This document shows positions 53,202-64,000 of a DNA stretch of 64,000 nucleotides, one piece after another. The first letter of the stretch is position 1, and every line of letters starts with the position of its first letter. Under the pieces are notes generated by a model that searched no databases, was not told the origin of the DNA, and was given only the letters and a program-made list of their open reading frames with translations. The stretch lies in assembly GCA_914767715.1 (NCBI GenBank), contig OU612069.1, positions 29,520,079 to 29,584,078 on the forward strand, given 5' to 3'. The stretch is from Membranipora membranacea (Eukaryota > Bryozoa > Gymnolaemata > Cheilostomatida > Membraniporidae). A program made the position numbers and the translations under genes.

Positions 53202-53439
53202 CTAATGACCAAACGAGACCTTCCATGGCCAGGTTAAGTCTCAAACAATCATCACAATGATCCTAGAACAGAGAGGTGGCTTGGAGTTTTCTAACATATC
53301 ATTCAACATTCATAACTTTCCGCACTTGGGTTGAGGTATTTTTGAAAATGTTGTAAAACTTTTGGAATAGCAGTTATCTGTCAGTTTTTTCAAGCGAGAT
53401 AACTCCTGCAATAACTGCAATAATAATTTAGGTGTATTT

Positions 53440-54190
53440 TCAATGAGAGAGATGATACAACAAACAGGTCTTCAGCTAGAAAGTCAAGTGCTGTTTTGAG
53501 GCCTTCTCTAGCACAACCTTGCATGGCTGGCCCCAGTAGCATGAAGCCACCAGTCACCCCTGTGTGTGGCGAACATTGTTGCACACAAGTTGTCTTTTAA
53601 CAAACATGTAGACTCTTTAGTATCAGCTTGTAGCTCAAGATTATTTTTAATGAGGAAACTAAAGACCATTGGACTAAACAGTGGTGGCTTAAAAGCTTTT
53701 TATTTGAGCAACATACGCTCAAAGCTTAGCTATGCTGCTCCGGTCTGGTATTCCTTGCTAGGCGAACATAACCGCGACAGACTTGAGAAAATACAAAGAG
53801 CAGCTCTGAAGATAATTTTTCCAGATTTAGAATACGATCATAGATTATCAGTCTTAGGCATCCCAAAACTCTGTGGTTTTCTTTTTGAGATCTCTTATTC
53901 ACATTTTTAGTGAACTACTTTTCAACAAGAATTCCAGAACATCCTCTCGAGCTATACAAATTTTTCGGCCAAAACTCTGCAGGACTGAAAGGCGGAGAAA
54001 AGGCTTTGTTAATTTTTTCATGACCTATCATGACAACGGTCTAGTATATAAATAATTTTTAGTGTGTTGTTTTTACTATGCCATACCATCGCTCGCATTC
54101 TGTACCATCTGTCATGACGATTGAATGAATACTAATCAAATCAAATCAAATCAAATCAAAACAATGAAGAGTTGGCAGCCACCCTGTGTT
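53440..54190 (-). mobile_element. Inverted copy of the 30-kb repeat, split by a LINE
   Basis: On the minus strand, GGTGGCTTCATGCTACTGGG and TAGAGAAGGCCTCAAAACAG match the + strand repeat at 30698-30770. The segment GCGAACATTGTTGCAC then AAACAATGAAGAGTTGGCAG matches 30549-30580 but is split by the LINE piece at 53580-54161, giving an insertion history. Confidence 0.65.
53580..54161 (+). mobile_element. 5'-truncated LINE 3' end
   Basis: Open for about 110 codons, with LSFNKHVDSLVSACSSRLFL, KLSYAAPVWYSLL and RLEKIQRAALKIIF, the post-catalytic RT region of CR1/L2-like LINEs. It ends in an (AATCA)n simple tail at 54134-54161, typical of the 3' end of these elements. 5' truncation is the normal result of incomplete target-primed reverse transcription. 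Confidence 0.8.
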
Positions 54191-54402
54191 GTTTTGTCAG
54201 TGATTATTATTATTTGTGTTGTTTGTCAATGATTATTATTATTTGTGTTGTTTGTCAGTAATTATTATTATTTGTGTTGTTTGTTTGTTTTGTCAGTGAT
54301 TATTATTATTTGTGTTGTTTGTCAGTGATTATTATTATTTGTGTTGTTTGTCAGTGATTATTTTTATTTGTGTTGTTTTGTCAGTGATTATTATTATTTG
54401 TG
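54190..54402. repeat. ~29-bp TTATTATTATT-rich tandem repeat
   Basis: About seven imperfect copies of a unit around GTCAGTGATTATTATTATTT directly left of the 24-bp minisatellite. Confidence 0.85.
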
Positions 54403-54403
54403 T

Positions 54404-56052
54404 TAATTGTGTGTCACCAGGGAGAATGCAGTGAGTGTGACCAGGGAGAATGCAGTGAGTGTCACCAGGGAGAATACAGTGAGGGAGAATGCAGTGAGTG
54501 TGACCAGGGAGAATGCAGTGAGTGTGACCAGTGAGAATGCAGTGAGTGTGACCAGGGAGAATGCAGTGAGTGTCACCAGGGAGAATGCAGTGAGTGCCAC
54601 CAGGGAGAATGCAGTGAGTGTCACCAGGGAGAATGCAGTGAGTGTCACCAGGGAGAATGCAGTGAGTGTCACCAGGGAGAATGCAGTGAGTGTCACCAGG
54701 GAGAATGCAGTGAGTGTCACCAGGGAGAATGCAGCGAGTGTCACCAGGGAGAATGCAGCGAGTGTCACCAGGGAGAATGCAGAGAGTGTCACCAGGGAGA
54801 ATGCAGTGAGTGTGACCAGGGAGAATGCAGTGAGTGTCACCAGGGAGAATGCAGTGAGTGTCACCAGGGAGAATGCAGTGAGTGTGACCAGGGAGAATGC
54901 AGTGAGTGTCACCAGGGAGAATACAGTGAGGGAGAATGCAGTGAGTATGACCAGGGAGAATGCAGTGAGTGTGACCAGTGAGAATGCAGTGAGTGTGACC
55001 AGGGAGAATGCAGTGAGTGTCACCAGGGAGAATGCAGTGAGTGCCACCAGGGAGAATGCAGTGAGTGTCACCAGGGAGAATGCAGTGAGTGTCACCAGGG
55101 AGAATGCAGTGAGTGTCACCAGGGAGAATGCAGTGAGTGTCACCAGGGAGAATGCAGTGAGTGTCACCAGGGAGAATGCAGCGAGTGTCACCAGGGAGAA
55201 TGCAGCGAGTGTCACCAGGGAGAATGCAGAGAGTGTCACCAGGGAGAATGCAGTGAGTGTGACCAGGGAGAATGCAGTGAGTGTCACCAGGGAGAATGCA
55301 GTGAGTGTGACCAGGGAGAATGCAGTGAGTGTGACCAGGGAGAATGCAGTGAGTGTCACCAGGGAGAATGCAGTGAGTGTCACCAGGGAGAATGCAGTGA
55401 GTGTCACCAGGGAGAATGCAGTGAGTGTCACCAGGGAGAATGCAGTGAGTGTCACCAGGGAGAATGCAGTGAGTGTCACCAGGGAGAATGCAGTGAGTGT
55501 CACCAGGGAGAATGCAGTGAGTGTGACCAGGGAGAATGCAGTGAGTGTCACCAGGGAGAATGCAGTGAATGTCACCAGGGAGAATGCAGTGAGTGTCACC
55601 AGGGAGAATGCAGTGAGTGTCACCAGGGAGAATGCAGTGAGTGTCACCAGGGAGAATGCAGTGAGTGTCACCAGGGAGAATGCAGCGAGTGTCACCAGGG
55701 AGAATGCAGCGAGTGTCACCAGGGAGAATGCAGCGAGTGTCACCAGGGAGAATGCAGAGAGTGTCACCAGGGAGAATGCAGTGAGTGTCACCAGGGAGAA
55801 TGCAGTGAGTGTCACCAGGGAGAATGCAGTGAGTGTGACCAGGGAGAATGCAGTGAGTGTGACCAGGGAGAATGCAGTGAGTGTCACCAGGGAGAATGCA
55901 GTGAGTGTCACCAGGGAGAATGCAGTGAGTGTCACCAGGGAGAATGCAGTGAGTGTCACCAGGGAGAATGCAGTGAGTGTTACCAGGGAGAATGCAGTGA
56001 GTGTCACCAGAGAGAATGCAGTGAGTGTCACCAGGGAGAATGCAGTGAGTGT
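54404..56052. repeat. 24-bp minisatellite with higher-order structure
   Basis: Roughly 68 copies of GTGTCACCAGGGAGAATGCAG plus three bases. Variants (GTGTGACC, GCGAGTG, AGAGAGTG) recur in the same order: the AATACAGTGAGGGAG variant at 54470 and 54920, and the GCGAG cluster at about 54733, 55183 and 55683. This shows ~450-500-bp higher-order duplications. Because the unit is a multiple of three, both strands are open for over 540 codons; this is a length artefact, not evidence for a protein. Confidence 0.95.
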
Positions 56053-56389
56053 AACACTACATTTTGAAGCTTATCTTTATATTCATGGAAAAATACTCCA
56101 TTATGTCCCCCACTGGTTCTTGTGAGAGTTGCGAGAAATATATCTTGTGTTTCCCTATTGAATAATCAGTGATTTTAAAGTTGGGCCTCCCTCAGAAAAG
56201 AAAGGAATATCAAATCATTGTCATAACAAGACATTACCGCGTGTCAGATGCATGAGTAAAATATGCACCCAAGATAAAATATCTTTATTTATACCAGAGA
56301 CTATAGATATAGATATATCTATAGTCTCTGTTTATACCTCACAGATGACGACTGACCCACATTTATGTAGGCTATGTGTTACTTCTTAC

Positions 56390-56548
56390 CTGTACGATAT
56401 CGTTATGTGACAGCTCTATAGTAGGAGTCTGTATAGATAGAGATACGGATCTCTGGTGACTAGAATTACTCATATCCATACTTCTATTTATACTTCTACT
56501 CATACCGGTACTAACATTCATACTCATCTCTGTGATATGAGGGTTAAT
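56390..56548 (-). CDS. Candidate isolated exon of an unrecognised gene
   Basis: A good acceptor (CTATTTCAG) and a consensus donor (CAG/GTAAGA) bound 159 nt that are open for 53 codons in one frame. The peptide is low-complexity, Ser/Met/Asn-rich (TEMSMNVSTGMSRSINRSMD). No partner exon was recognised on either side, and it is not needed by the Roco model. It could be an alternative 5' exon of that gene or a chance pairing of splice-like sites. Confidence 0.3.
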
Positions 56549-59100
56549 CTGAAATAGAGAGTACAACGTCTCAGTCTGAGGATATTATTACAAAATGCAG
56601 AGAATTTAATGCTTCGTAAGTATGTGCTACAGAACTTAAAATTACAAAGGTGGATTTCTGTAAATCATGGTGCTCTACAATATGGGCTATTGTCCAGGCA
56701 GTGAAGGCCCAGGGTTCACATAACTGTGAAGTGAAGACATGACACTCATCACACATCAGTGAAATTTAATACCAGTAGCGGGTCTCAGGAATAGAAAATT
56801 GCTCTACTTATTTAATGAAAACAGTAGTGAATTATGGGTCTAATTTTGGTGTCATTATAACTATAATATGCAGTGCACGAAAAGCTAGTGGAGGTTTATT
56901 TAGTAGGAAAATCAAAAAATGTACGTTAATGATAAACCAACTCCTGAACACAAGCTGCCGCTGGTAAAGCACAAATATATAATATTTGTAGTTGAACTGG
57001 AAGGTATGCATCACTATGCAATAAAGTTTCATCATAACATAACTTTCAGAAAGTCTCCAACATGCCTGAGCCTCGTTGTCATGTGATCATTTAAACAAAT
57101 ACAACAGTAAATCATCACGGTGATCTAAACAGCGAAATATTGTTCTGATAAGAAACAGAGGTGAATCAGGAGCAATAATATATTGTACATCGAGAGCAAC
57201 GCTACTGTTGCACTCTACCATTCTTTGCATGAACCTGTACATGCATGCGTGAAAATTGGAAACGTCAAAAGGAGTCTCAAAATCCATTAACATAAATCAC
57301 TGATGACTTAGCCAATCTAAATTGAACTGCAGCATACAGACAGACATATATGAAATGACAGTAAACAGGTAAATCTTATCTAAATCTAACTCAAGATAGT
57401 GAAGTAGGTAAGCCTACAAACACAGCAAGCAAGAAGTCTTCATATATATAGCAGGCAGGACGTGTCAAAAATGAACTGCTCTTGTAGAGTAGTCTTAGAT
57501 CTAGCCTACCTACCTACAACTGCAATATATTTAACTCATTGCTATCACTATCACTATAATGTCACTGTTACTGTATAGGTTTGGCTGGTTACCTGTTATA
57601 TGATGTACCATATATGAAATGTATGAAATGTATTTAGGCCCATATATATATGTAATAGGCTATATATATATACATACTATATATATAAATGTTTTGTATG
57701 AATATGATGATGATGATGTATGTAGGGCCTAGTATAGTGTATGAATTTGTATTGTATGTCATGTATGTATTGTTATTGTTACTCTTACTATAATATAAGG
57801 ATCAATAAACTCCCTGTAGGCCTAAGGATAGGAACTTCATTGTAAGGATAGACCTAACTCTTACTAAAAAAAACAACTTATTATTATTCATTGTATATAT
57901 ATATATATTATATTCTAACTTGTTCAGCTGCTTATATTAGCTCCTTGTTAAATAGACTATGAAAAATGACTTACATGTTAACTCCTTTAAAGCTGTATAG
58001 ATCCTCCTGCTTGTCATATGATTGTGTACTCTTACTTGCTGGCGCTTACTCTCACTTATATATTGTATGTTGTTGTTGTTGTTTTTATTTCTTTCACATG
58101 CCTGTAATCACAACAATGGTCAGAAACTTAATCGCTGTAATAAGATTTAACAACATTTGATTGGCTGACCTTCCTATCCCTGACATCTAAAGCCTCTGAT
58201 TCTTTACTGTAGACGATGAGGCTGTGTTGAACCCTTACCGCTTTCAGATACTACGGTTATCACTTCTGCAACAAGTTTCTTGCAGAAACTAAATTCCATT
58301 TGTCAGCAAACTGGAAACCCCCAACCAAGATCTCCTTGCTCTAACCTAGGATCAAAGGTAAAAGCTTTGCAGTCAACAAATCTGAAAGGAAACGGAAAGA
58401 AGTTGCACTGCTAGATGAGTTTGGGACTTGGGTAACAAGTAGCTACATGACATTTTGATGAAATAATAAATCACAGTGTCCATTTTGTTTTTCTCTTGGG
58501 TTTCTTGCATGATAACCAAATCCTCCTCAATATGAGCAACTGCAACAGTGAAGATTTCTGCTCTCTAACTTTTGTACAGGCGTACCAGTTTGTGAGAGAC
58601 TAGGGGTCTTTGTGTTACCCCGGTAACTGCGGCAGACATCTCCTACTATACAGGAAATATGTCGTATCATTTTTTTATATTGATATTTTGTATTGTCTGT
58701 TTATCTTGGAGTTTTGCAACATTTCCCCAATTCTCTGACTGAGCTGAATTGAGCAAACCTTTATCTTCTCTAACCATCTCATTATTTAATCCATTTTTCT
58801 TCCAACATATCCAGCTCACTTGGACTGAATAGATTAGTTGTCAATCCTTTCTTTCACCCAAGCCCATAGCAGACACCTCCCCATTCATTCTTTGGGATGC
58901 ATGCTCGCCCCTTCAGCTACACAGGAATTGCTAGTAGTATTAATTTAATACTTAATACAACTGTACATACAAGCCTATAGGGCCTCCTGAAAATTGTACT
59001 CGTGAAGTTTCTGGCCACTTTCTGCTTTTACTTGATTCTCCCGGATTGAAAATTTCATTCTCCGTCAAACATGATCGATTCTGAAATAATTAGAGGCCCT
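56549..59100. other. Gene-free AT-rich stretch
   Basis: No coding block was recognised. It contains a TA-rich microsatellite (57640-57690), a short GATGATGATG run (57707-57718) and a TTG run near 58067. Confidence 0.5.
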
Positions 59101-59108
59101 AATGTATA

Positions 59109-59505
59109 CACTGTCCGCGGTACACTGATGGGACTATCCGCGGTACACTGATGGGACTGTCCGCGGTACACTGATGGGACTATCCACGGTACACTGATGG
59201 GACTATCCGCGGTACACTGATGGGACTGTCCGCGGTACACTGATGGGACTATCCGCGGTACACTGATGGGACTATCCGCGGTACACTGATGGGACTGTCC
59301 GCGGTACACTGATGGGACTGTCCGCGGTACACTGATGGGACTGTCCGCGGTACGCTGATGGGACTGTTTACACAAAACGAGACAGCTATTGTCACCATTT
59401 AAACACTATCCGCGGTACACTGATGGGACTGTTTAGACAAATCGAGCCAGTTATTGTCACCATTTAAACACTATCCGCGGTACACTGATGGGACTGTTTA
59501 CAAAA
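59109..59505. repeat. 23-bp minisatellite with longer variant units
   Basis: Eleven to twelve copies of a 23-bp unit, TCCGCGGTACACTGATGGGA plus three bases (59109-59362), then two longer units of about 73 bp that insert a segment containing AGCTATTGTCACCATTTAAA between copies. Each unit has a SacII-type CCGCGG. Confidence 0.93.
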
Positions 59506-60252
59506 ATCGACACAGCTATTGTCACCGACTTGTATATACTTGTCTACAACGAGCCCAGTTATTAAATGATGGTTCTCCTGGTGCACTATTTTCTACCGAC
59601 TGACACTGTTGGAGAAATATGCCAAGATAGATTTGTATTATTCCCGATCCACTAGATATAGAAGTACCCACACTAGGTCACACAGGCCTTCCCCTCTCCT
59701 CACTGAATATACTGGGAGGTTATTGGGTCCGACCACAAGGAAGCTAATTCTGACACGCTATCGACCTGATTTGCAAGATTGTATTTAGGTCTTGTGAATG
59801 GAATTTGCCTAGTCAGACAATATGGGTTATAATTATTTAGTTCATTGATCATCTTATGCTCTAAATTCCCAGCTTCCCGCCAAATCAGATAGTTATATAA
59901 TATAACGTCACCATTCGATCACCGACGGTGATTCTATGTTACCGATTACTTGGTTATCTGAGGTTATGAGACAGTGTAGTCTGACCCCCCTCTCCACTCT
60001 TACCCTCTGTTGGAGAGACAGTGATGATCTCACTCCGGATGGTTTGTGGTTTGATTACGGAGCTGTCCCTGAAGAGAGCTGCTCATTACAACATGAAAAG
60101 CTAACAAACAGTATCTCAGGGAGTAGCATTGCATATATAACATTCACTGCTCATTATAACCGCTAACTTGTACATATTTATTTGTTACAGAATCTATCCA
60201 CACACCACCACCAGACTATCTCCTCTCTTCTGATAATCTACTGCTGATTATA

Positions 60253-60389
60253 ATGGAGGCGTTTGTGACTTTAGCTACTAATGATAAGTACTCTCTCGGG
60301 GCTCTTACTGTAGCTGCCTCGCTCAGAGCTGTCAAGACTAGCAGACAGATCGTGTGTATGATAACTCCTGATGTCAGTGAGCATATGAG
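60253..60389 (+). CDS. GYG: Glycogenin exon (N-terminus)
   Basis: ATG at 60253 opens MEAFVTLATNDKYSLGALTV, the glycogenin N-terminus (the AFVTLxTND strand of a GT8 glycosyltransferase that binds UDP-glucose), continuing to CMITPDVSEHMR across the junction. Glycogenin is the self-glucosylating primer of glycogen synthesis in the cytosol. The acceptor TTGTTACAG at 60190 shows an upstream exon, probably 5' UTR; the frame is also open back to the acceptor, so a longer N-terminus cannot be excluded. It ends in phase 2 at GTAAGG, the first of three tandem copies of this donor. Confidence 0.9.
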
Positions 60390-60480
60390 GTAAGGGTGAT
60401 AACTCCTGATGTCAGTGAGCATATGAGGTAAGGGTGATAACTCCTGATGTCAGTGAGCATATGAGGTAAGGGTGATAACT
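60360..60480 (+). repeat. Triplicated exon end and splice donor
   Basis: A 38-bp unit holding the last ~30 coding bases of the first glycogenin exon plus its GTAAGG donor occurs three times in a row. Only the first donor matches the phase of the next exon; the copies shift the frame by two. Confidence 0.9.
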
Positions 60481-62010
60481 CCTGATCCGTCTCTAGTGTG
60501 AGTCCCCCCCTCCCTCCTACACCCTACTATAAGTCAGTCCCTACCACAAATGTATTTATTTATCATAGATTCATTTATTATTTGGTAATAGTGTCACTGA
60601 CATGTATCACAATGATGTTATTTGGAGGTCTCTGATGTTTTAAATCTTTACACTATCTGGTGTAACACTTGGTAAGGTGCTGATTTTGGGTAAAAGATCA
60701 GAAGAGTCGCAAAATAAGTTGATTAATAAGTTATCATGATATGGGAATTTTTAGGAGAACTAGGAGTAGTTCCCAACTGTTATTTCTAAGTGTTAGCTAG
60801 CCTACATGAATAATTATCAGACACAGGAGTAATACCTTGATGTAGTACTTAGAGTACTTAGATATGATTATTTATGGAGCTGATATTTGAAGTAGACCTA
60901 TGACCAGCTGTGACCAGTTCTTATAGTATAAACTGTGGAGTGTGGGCCTATATAACTACATACTACATACTACATACTACATGGCTCATATAACAGTACA
61001 TCAGCGTCTACATCTACGTTCAGATCACTGATGTTTTATTATTTTACACATTGGCGAGGCTCAGATTAAATGATGATGTGATGGTCGTTGTTTAACTTCA
61101 CAGGTTGGCTCACTTAGCCTATGATAGTAACTTGTAGGCCCTGTTTCCTTATCCCAGATTATTTACTTATCGTTTGTGTTACTTAGCAGCAGTCTCTTCT
61201 ATCCCACATGGTAAGCAGCTAAGTATCTGTATCTGCCTTGCTTTATAAGCTTTATCTAGTCTGTTATATAATTGTATCAGATGCTACAAAAAGCGAAGAC
61301 AGCTAGATTATGATCAGCTTGCTGATTTTACAATGTTTAATTTTCAATGAAACATTGGTCATTTTGTGGTAGTCATGTAATATTGCTTCAGATCGAAGCT
61401 ACATTCACTTTGGCCCAAAGTCATTACTGAGGGGTTTTTTTTGACAATAATTTGCATAATAGTTGAGCTGAATCTGTCTGGTGATCCCTGGATATAAATT
61501 CTAATCTGACTTGGCTGACAGTGTCAGTAGTGATTGACTACCAGCTGCTGGCCCAGAGACAATAGATCATATAATTATACTGTCTCTTGGCATCCTGTTA
61601 TTTTTAACAACGTCAATTTGTAAATAAGTTATCTAGACACCTTGTCAATGAATCAGACCTGGAGCTCCTTTGTGGCCCTTAATCTTTCTTGTATTGTTCA
61701 ATTTCTGACTTTCGCTCATATCTCATTAATTCACAATGAAATAATCTATTCTCTTGTCTTTAGTAATTGGAGGAAGACATCAGAGTATCATTAGAGAGTC
61801 ACCTCTTTGTCTTTACAGCTCATTTCACTCACAAGACAAGCTGCTGTCTGTCTGAGAGATTTCGGATATCCTACAAATTCATTCATTCATAAAGTTAAAT
61901 ACAAATAAATTTTGGGTTTGATCATACAATACCTGACCCACCTATTATTGATGAGAATCGTGGAAAATCCATACATCCTCTAACTGTATATTTATATACT
62001 GTGTTGACAG

Positions 62011-62185
62011 ATCGGTATTAGATAAACTGTATGATGAGGTACATGTGGTAGATATACTCGACTCACGTGACCTGGCTAACTTAGCGTTACTAGAGAGACC
62101 CGACCTCGGAGTGACATTCACTAAGCTTCACTGCTGGAGGTTAGAGAAGTATAAGAAGTGCGTGTTCCTCGACGCTGATACTCTG
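62011..62185 (+). CDS. GYG: Glycogenin exon (donor-binding core)
   Basis: Acceptor TTGACAG, donor GTGAGT. With the split Arg codon it encodes RSVLDKLYDEVHVVDILDS, then RPDLGVTFTKLHCWRL and YKKCVFLDADTL. DAD is the Mn2+/UDP-binding DxD motif of GT8 enzymes, and the Lys of TKLHCW is the conserved catalytic-site Lys. Phase 2 in, phase 0 out. Confidence 0.93.
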
Positions 62186-62210
62186 GTGAGTGAGTCTCTC
62201 AGCCGTCAGA

Positions 62211-62411
62211 TTTACTGACTCCTCCAGTCGACTCGGCTGTGAGATAGCGGACAGGCTGACTTGTATGTTTGGGTAATTAGATGATATCTCATGAGGGATT
62301 GTATACATTACCACCTCTCTCCAGTCCTCTTAGTCACCGCCGCTCACTTTACTGACTCCTCCAGTCGACTCGGCTGTGAGATAGCGGACAGGCTGACTTG
62401 TATGTTTGGGT
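62211..62411. repeat. 64-bp perfect direct repeat in glycogenin intron
   Basis: 62211-62274 and 62348-62411 are identical (TTTACTGACTCCTCCAGTCG onward), 137 bp apart. Confidence 0.9.
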
Positions 62412-62649
62412 GGGGTGGGATGAGTATTAGTCTGAGGAAAAGTTTACATTTTATTACAAGTTTGAGTTTTAGTGAAATCTATGATTAGGTAACATTCACT
62501 CCGCATGTTACTAAATTAACTCCAGCCAAGCTGGTGAAATTTGGTGCTAGCTAACAATAAGTCATCTCCAAAGTCCAAGTTCTAGCTAATATTACTGCTC
62601 TGCGGGGGTCCCACACTCCCTGGAGTAGTCTGACTGGTTTGATTGTTGT

Positions 62650-62960
62650 GTCTGTATAAGCTGCTGATGACAGGCTAACTATCTGTCTGTCTGTCTGTAT
62701 AAGCTGCCGATGACGGGCTAACTATCTGTCTGTCTGTATAAGCTGCCGATGACAGGCTGACTGCCTGTCTGTCTGTATAAGCTGCCGATGACGGGCTAAC
62801 TGTCTGTCTGTCTGTATAAGCTGCCGATGACAGGCTAACTGTCTGTGTGTCTGTATAAGCTGCCGATGACATGCTAACTGTCTGTGTGTCAGTATAAGCT
62901 GCCAATGACATGCTAACTGTCTGTGTGTCTGTATAAGCTGCCGATGACAGGCTAACGTTC
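62650..62960. repeat. ~39-bp minisatellite in glycogenin intron
   Basis: About eight copies built from a (CTGT)n run and TATAAGCTGCCGATGACAGG; spacing varies between 39 and 43 bp through CTGT slippage. It ends 25 bp before the acceptor of the next exon. Confidence 0.9.
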
Positions 62961-62982
62961 TGCTGATTTATTTCACTGACAG

Positions 62983-63145
62983 GTAGTACAGAACAGTGAT
63001 GAGTTATTTGAGAGAGAGGAATTCTCCGCCTCCCCAGATCCCGGATGGCCCGACTGTTTTAACTCCGGTGTCTTTGTATTTACTCCTAGTCAGGATACTT
63101 ATAACAAACTAGTCCAGTTTGCCCAGCAGCACGGCAGCTTCGACG
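62983..63145 (+). CDS. GYG: Glycogenin exon (C-terminal core, partial gene)
   Basis: It encodes [19 protein letters not shown], then [14 protein letters not shown], and ends QQHGSFDG with the split codon: the strongly conserved glycogenin block that precedes the DQGLLN motif. Donor GTAAGT, phase 1. The next exons (DQGLLN, and the self-glucosylated Tyr) are not found up to 64000, so the gene runs off the window. Confidence 0.93.
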
Positions 63146-63745
63146 GTAAGTAAAACTTCACCTTACACATTAGCTTAGAGCTGGCTTGTGATTGTAGATT
63201 AAGGCAACTTATTGTCTTCAAATAATTTCAACAAATAAGATCAATTTTTGTAATCATAGGTTGTTCCTGTTTTAACTATATCAGATCAGTGAACTAACTA
63301 ATGATTCACAACTCATAGTCACATAATGTGCAGTTAAAAATTGGGTTTAAATTTAATAACATTGGTCTTAGAACATTCTTCTGATGACTGGAAGTCATTA
63401 ACACCAGGTAGTGATTATTTGAGAAAGATGAGTTACAAGCAGTTTACCAAATTCACTCAGTGTACATTTCACATCCTAGAAATTGAAGCCACTATTCACT
63501 AATTTTAATCTGTGGTTCTGACATGTTAGTTTGAGTTGGGGAGGACATGTTAGATTGATGTTACTTGAGGTTGGCTGAGCGAGGATCTCTCATGTTATGG
63601 ATGTGTGACTGATGTTATAGTACTTAGTCTGGTTGTTGACTGTATATTGTTACCTAAGAATTATGAGTTGATGTCTGAACCATCTATCTACAAAGTATCA
63701 CATGCTATTCTAGGACCATATCATTGTGGTAGAGTCTTGAGCCTA

Positions 63746-63872
63746 AAAACTACCCAAACACCAGTGCACGTCATAGTCAGGCCTTTATTTATGATGTAGT
63801 TTTGTCCGATTTTCAAAACTTCGTCATAAATAAAAGCCTGACTATGACATGCACTGGTGTTTGGGTAGTTTT
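63746..63872. mobile_element. Stowaway-like MITE
   Basis: Two ~50-bp arms (AAAACTACCCAAACACCAGT at the left and its complement at the right) around a 28-base loop, with TA at both flanks (63744-63745, 63873-63874). Non-coding; Tc1/mariner-type by target choice. Confidence 0.8.
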
Positions 63873-64000
63873 TAAGTAAATGAAAATAATATTGTGATAT
63901 ATTGATATATATTATGCCAGTAACGTTGATCCTTATAAATATATTGAATAATCCTCTAGTCTCCAATTTCTGAGAGAAAATTGACAGTAATAATGTAGAC

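Noticed and set aside
54403-56125. Open frames of 542 and 572 codons on opposite strands
   Set aside because: They are products of a 24-bp tandem repeat with a unit divisible by three. No start context, splice sites or non-repetitive coding sequence supports either.
59055-59375. 106-codon minus-strand frame rich in VPSVYRGQSHQ
   Set aside because: It is a translation of the 23-bp minisatellite; repeats slip through three frames by chance without stops.
59936-60166. 76-codon + strand frame as upstream glycogenin exon
   Set aside because: No similarity to glycogenin and no clear donor. The conserved N-terminus already starts at the Met at 60253.
62675-62911. 78-codon minus-strand repeat peptide (TDTQTVSMSSAAY type)
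   Set aside because: It is the translation of the CTGT-containing minisatellite in a glycogenin intron.

Overview
The window is animal nuclear DNA. It has spliced genes with GT-AG introns, tRNA-derived SINEs, LINEs, hAT, PIF/Harbinger and Tc1/mariner-type MITEs, a THAP9/P-element fossil and a clear glycogenin gene. The AT-rich composition, repeat load and gene content suggest a marine invertebrate (a sponge or cnidarian is plausible), but nothing fixes the taxon.

The centrepiece is one minus-strand gene from 47453 down to 11832 (about 35.6 kb). I could chain about 28 exons in one open frame with matching splice phases; the model is 7854 nt including the stop, 2617 codons. Order: short acidic N-terminus; first LRR; 14 near-identical 141-bp LRR exons, each on a ~923-bp tandem unit; three more LRRs with ROC GTPase and COR domains (a Roco protein, the LRRK family architecture); a linker; a complete caspase fold (p20 and p10); and about 740 residues of unrecognised C-terminal sequence. 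The caspase His is present, but the catalytic Cys of the QACxG motif is Ser (QASSG), so the caspase looks like a pseudo-protease. Differences between LRR exons cluster in the exposed beta-strand positions while the introns stay nearly identical. This resembles a cassette array that supplies recognition diversity. An LRR array feeding a GTPase switch and a dead caspase suggests an innate-immune or cell-death sensor; that function is inference.

Layout. 1-392: 51-bp minisatellite. 1146-1338: possible last exon of an unknown + strand gene. 2732-5167: decayed THAP/P-element transposase. 6691-10382: decayed LINE (- strand), interrupted by a PIF/Harbinger-type MITE. 11832-47453: the Roco-pseudocaspase gene. 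Its introns hold a perfect-looking 2437-bp tandem duplication of a LINE fragment (16966-21839), YqaJ-like and endonuclease-like remnants (26.9-30.8 kb), a ~400-bp foldback (31262-31667), and an 851-bp TA-flanked element that broke the oldest array unit (44477-45327). 47.5-59 kb: gene-poor, with SINEs, two hAT-type elements with 8-bp target duplications, a LINE 3' end, and a 1.65-kb 24-bp minisatellite open on both strands. 59.1-59.5 kb: 23-bp minisatellite. 60253-63145: first three coding exons of glycogenin (+ strand), running off the window.
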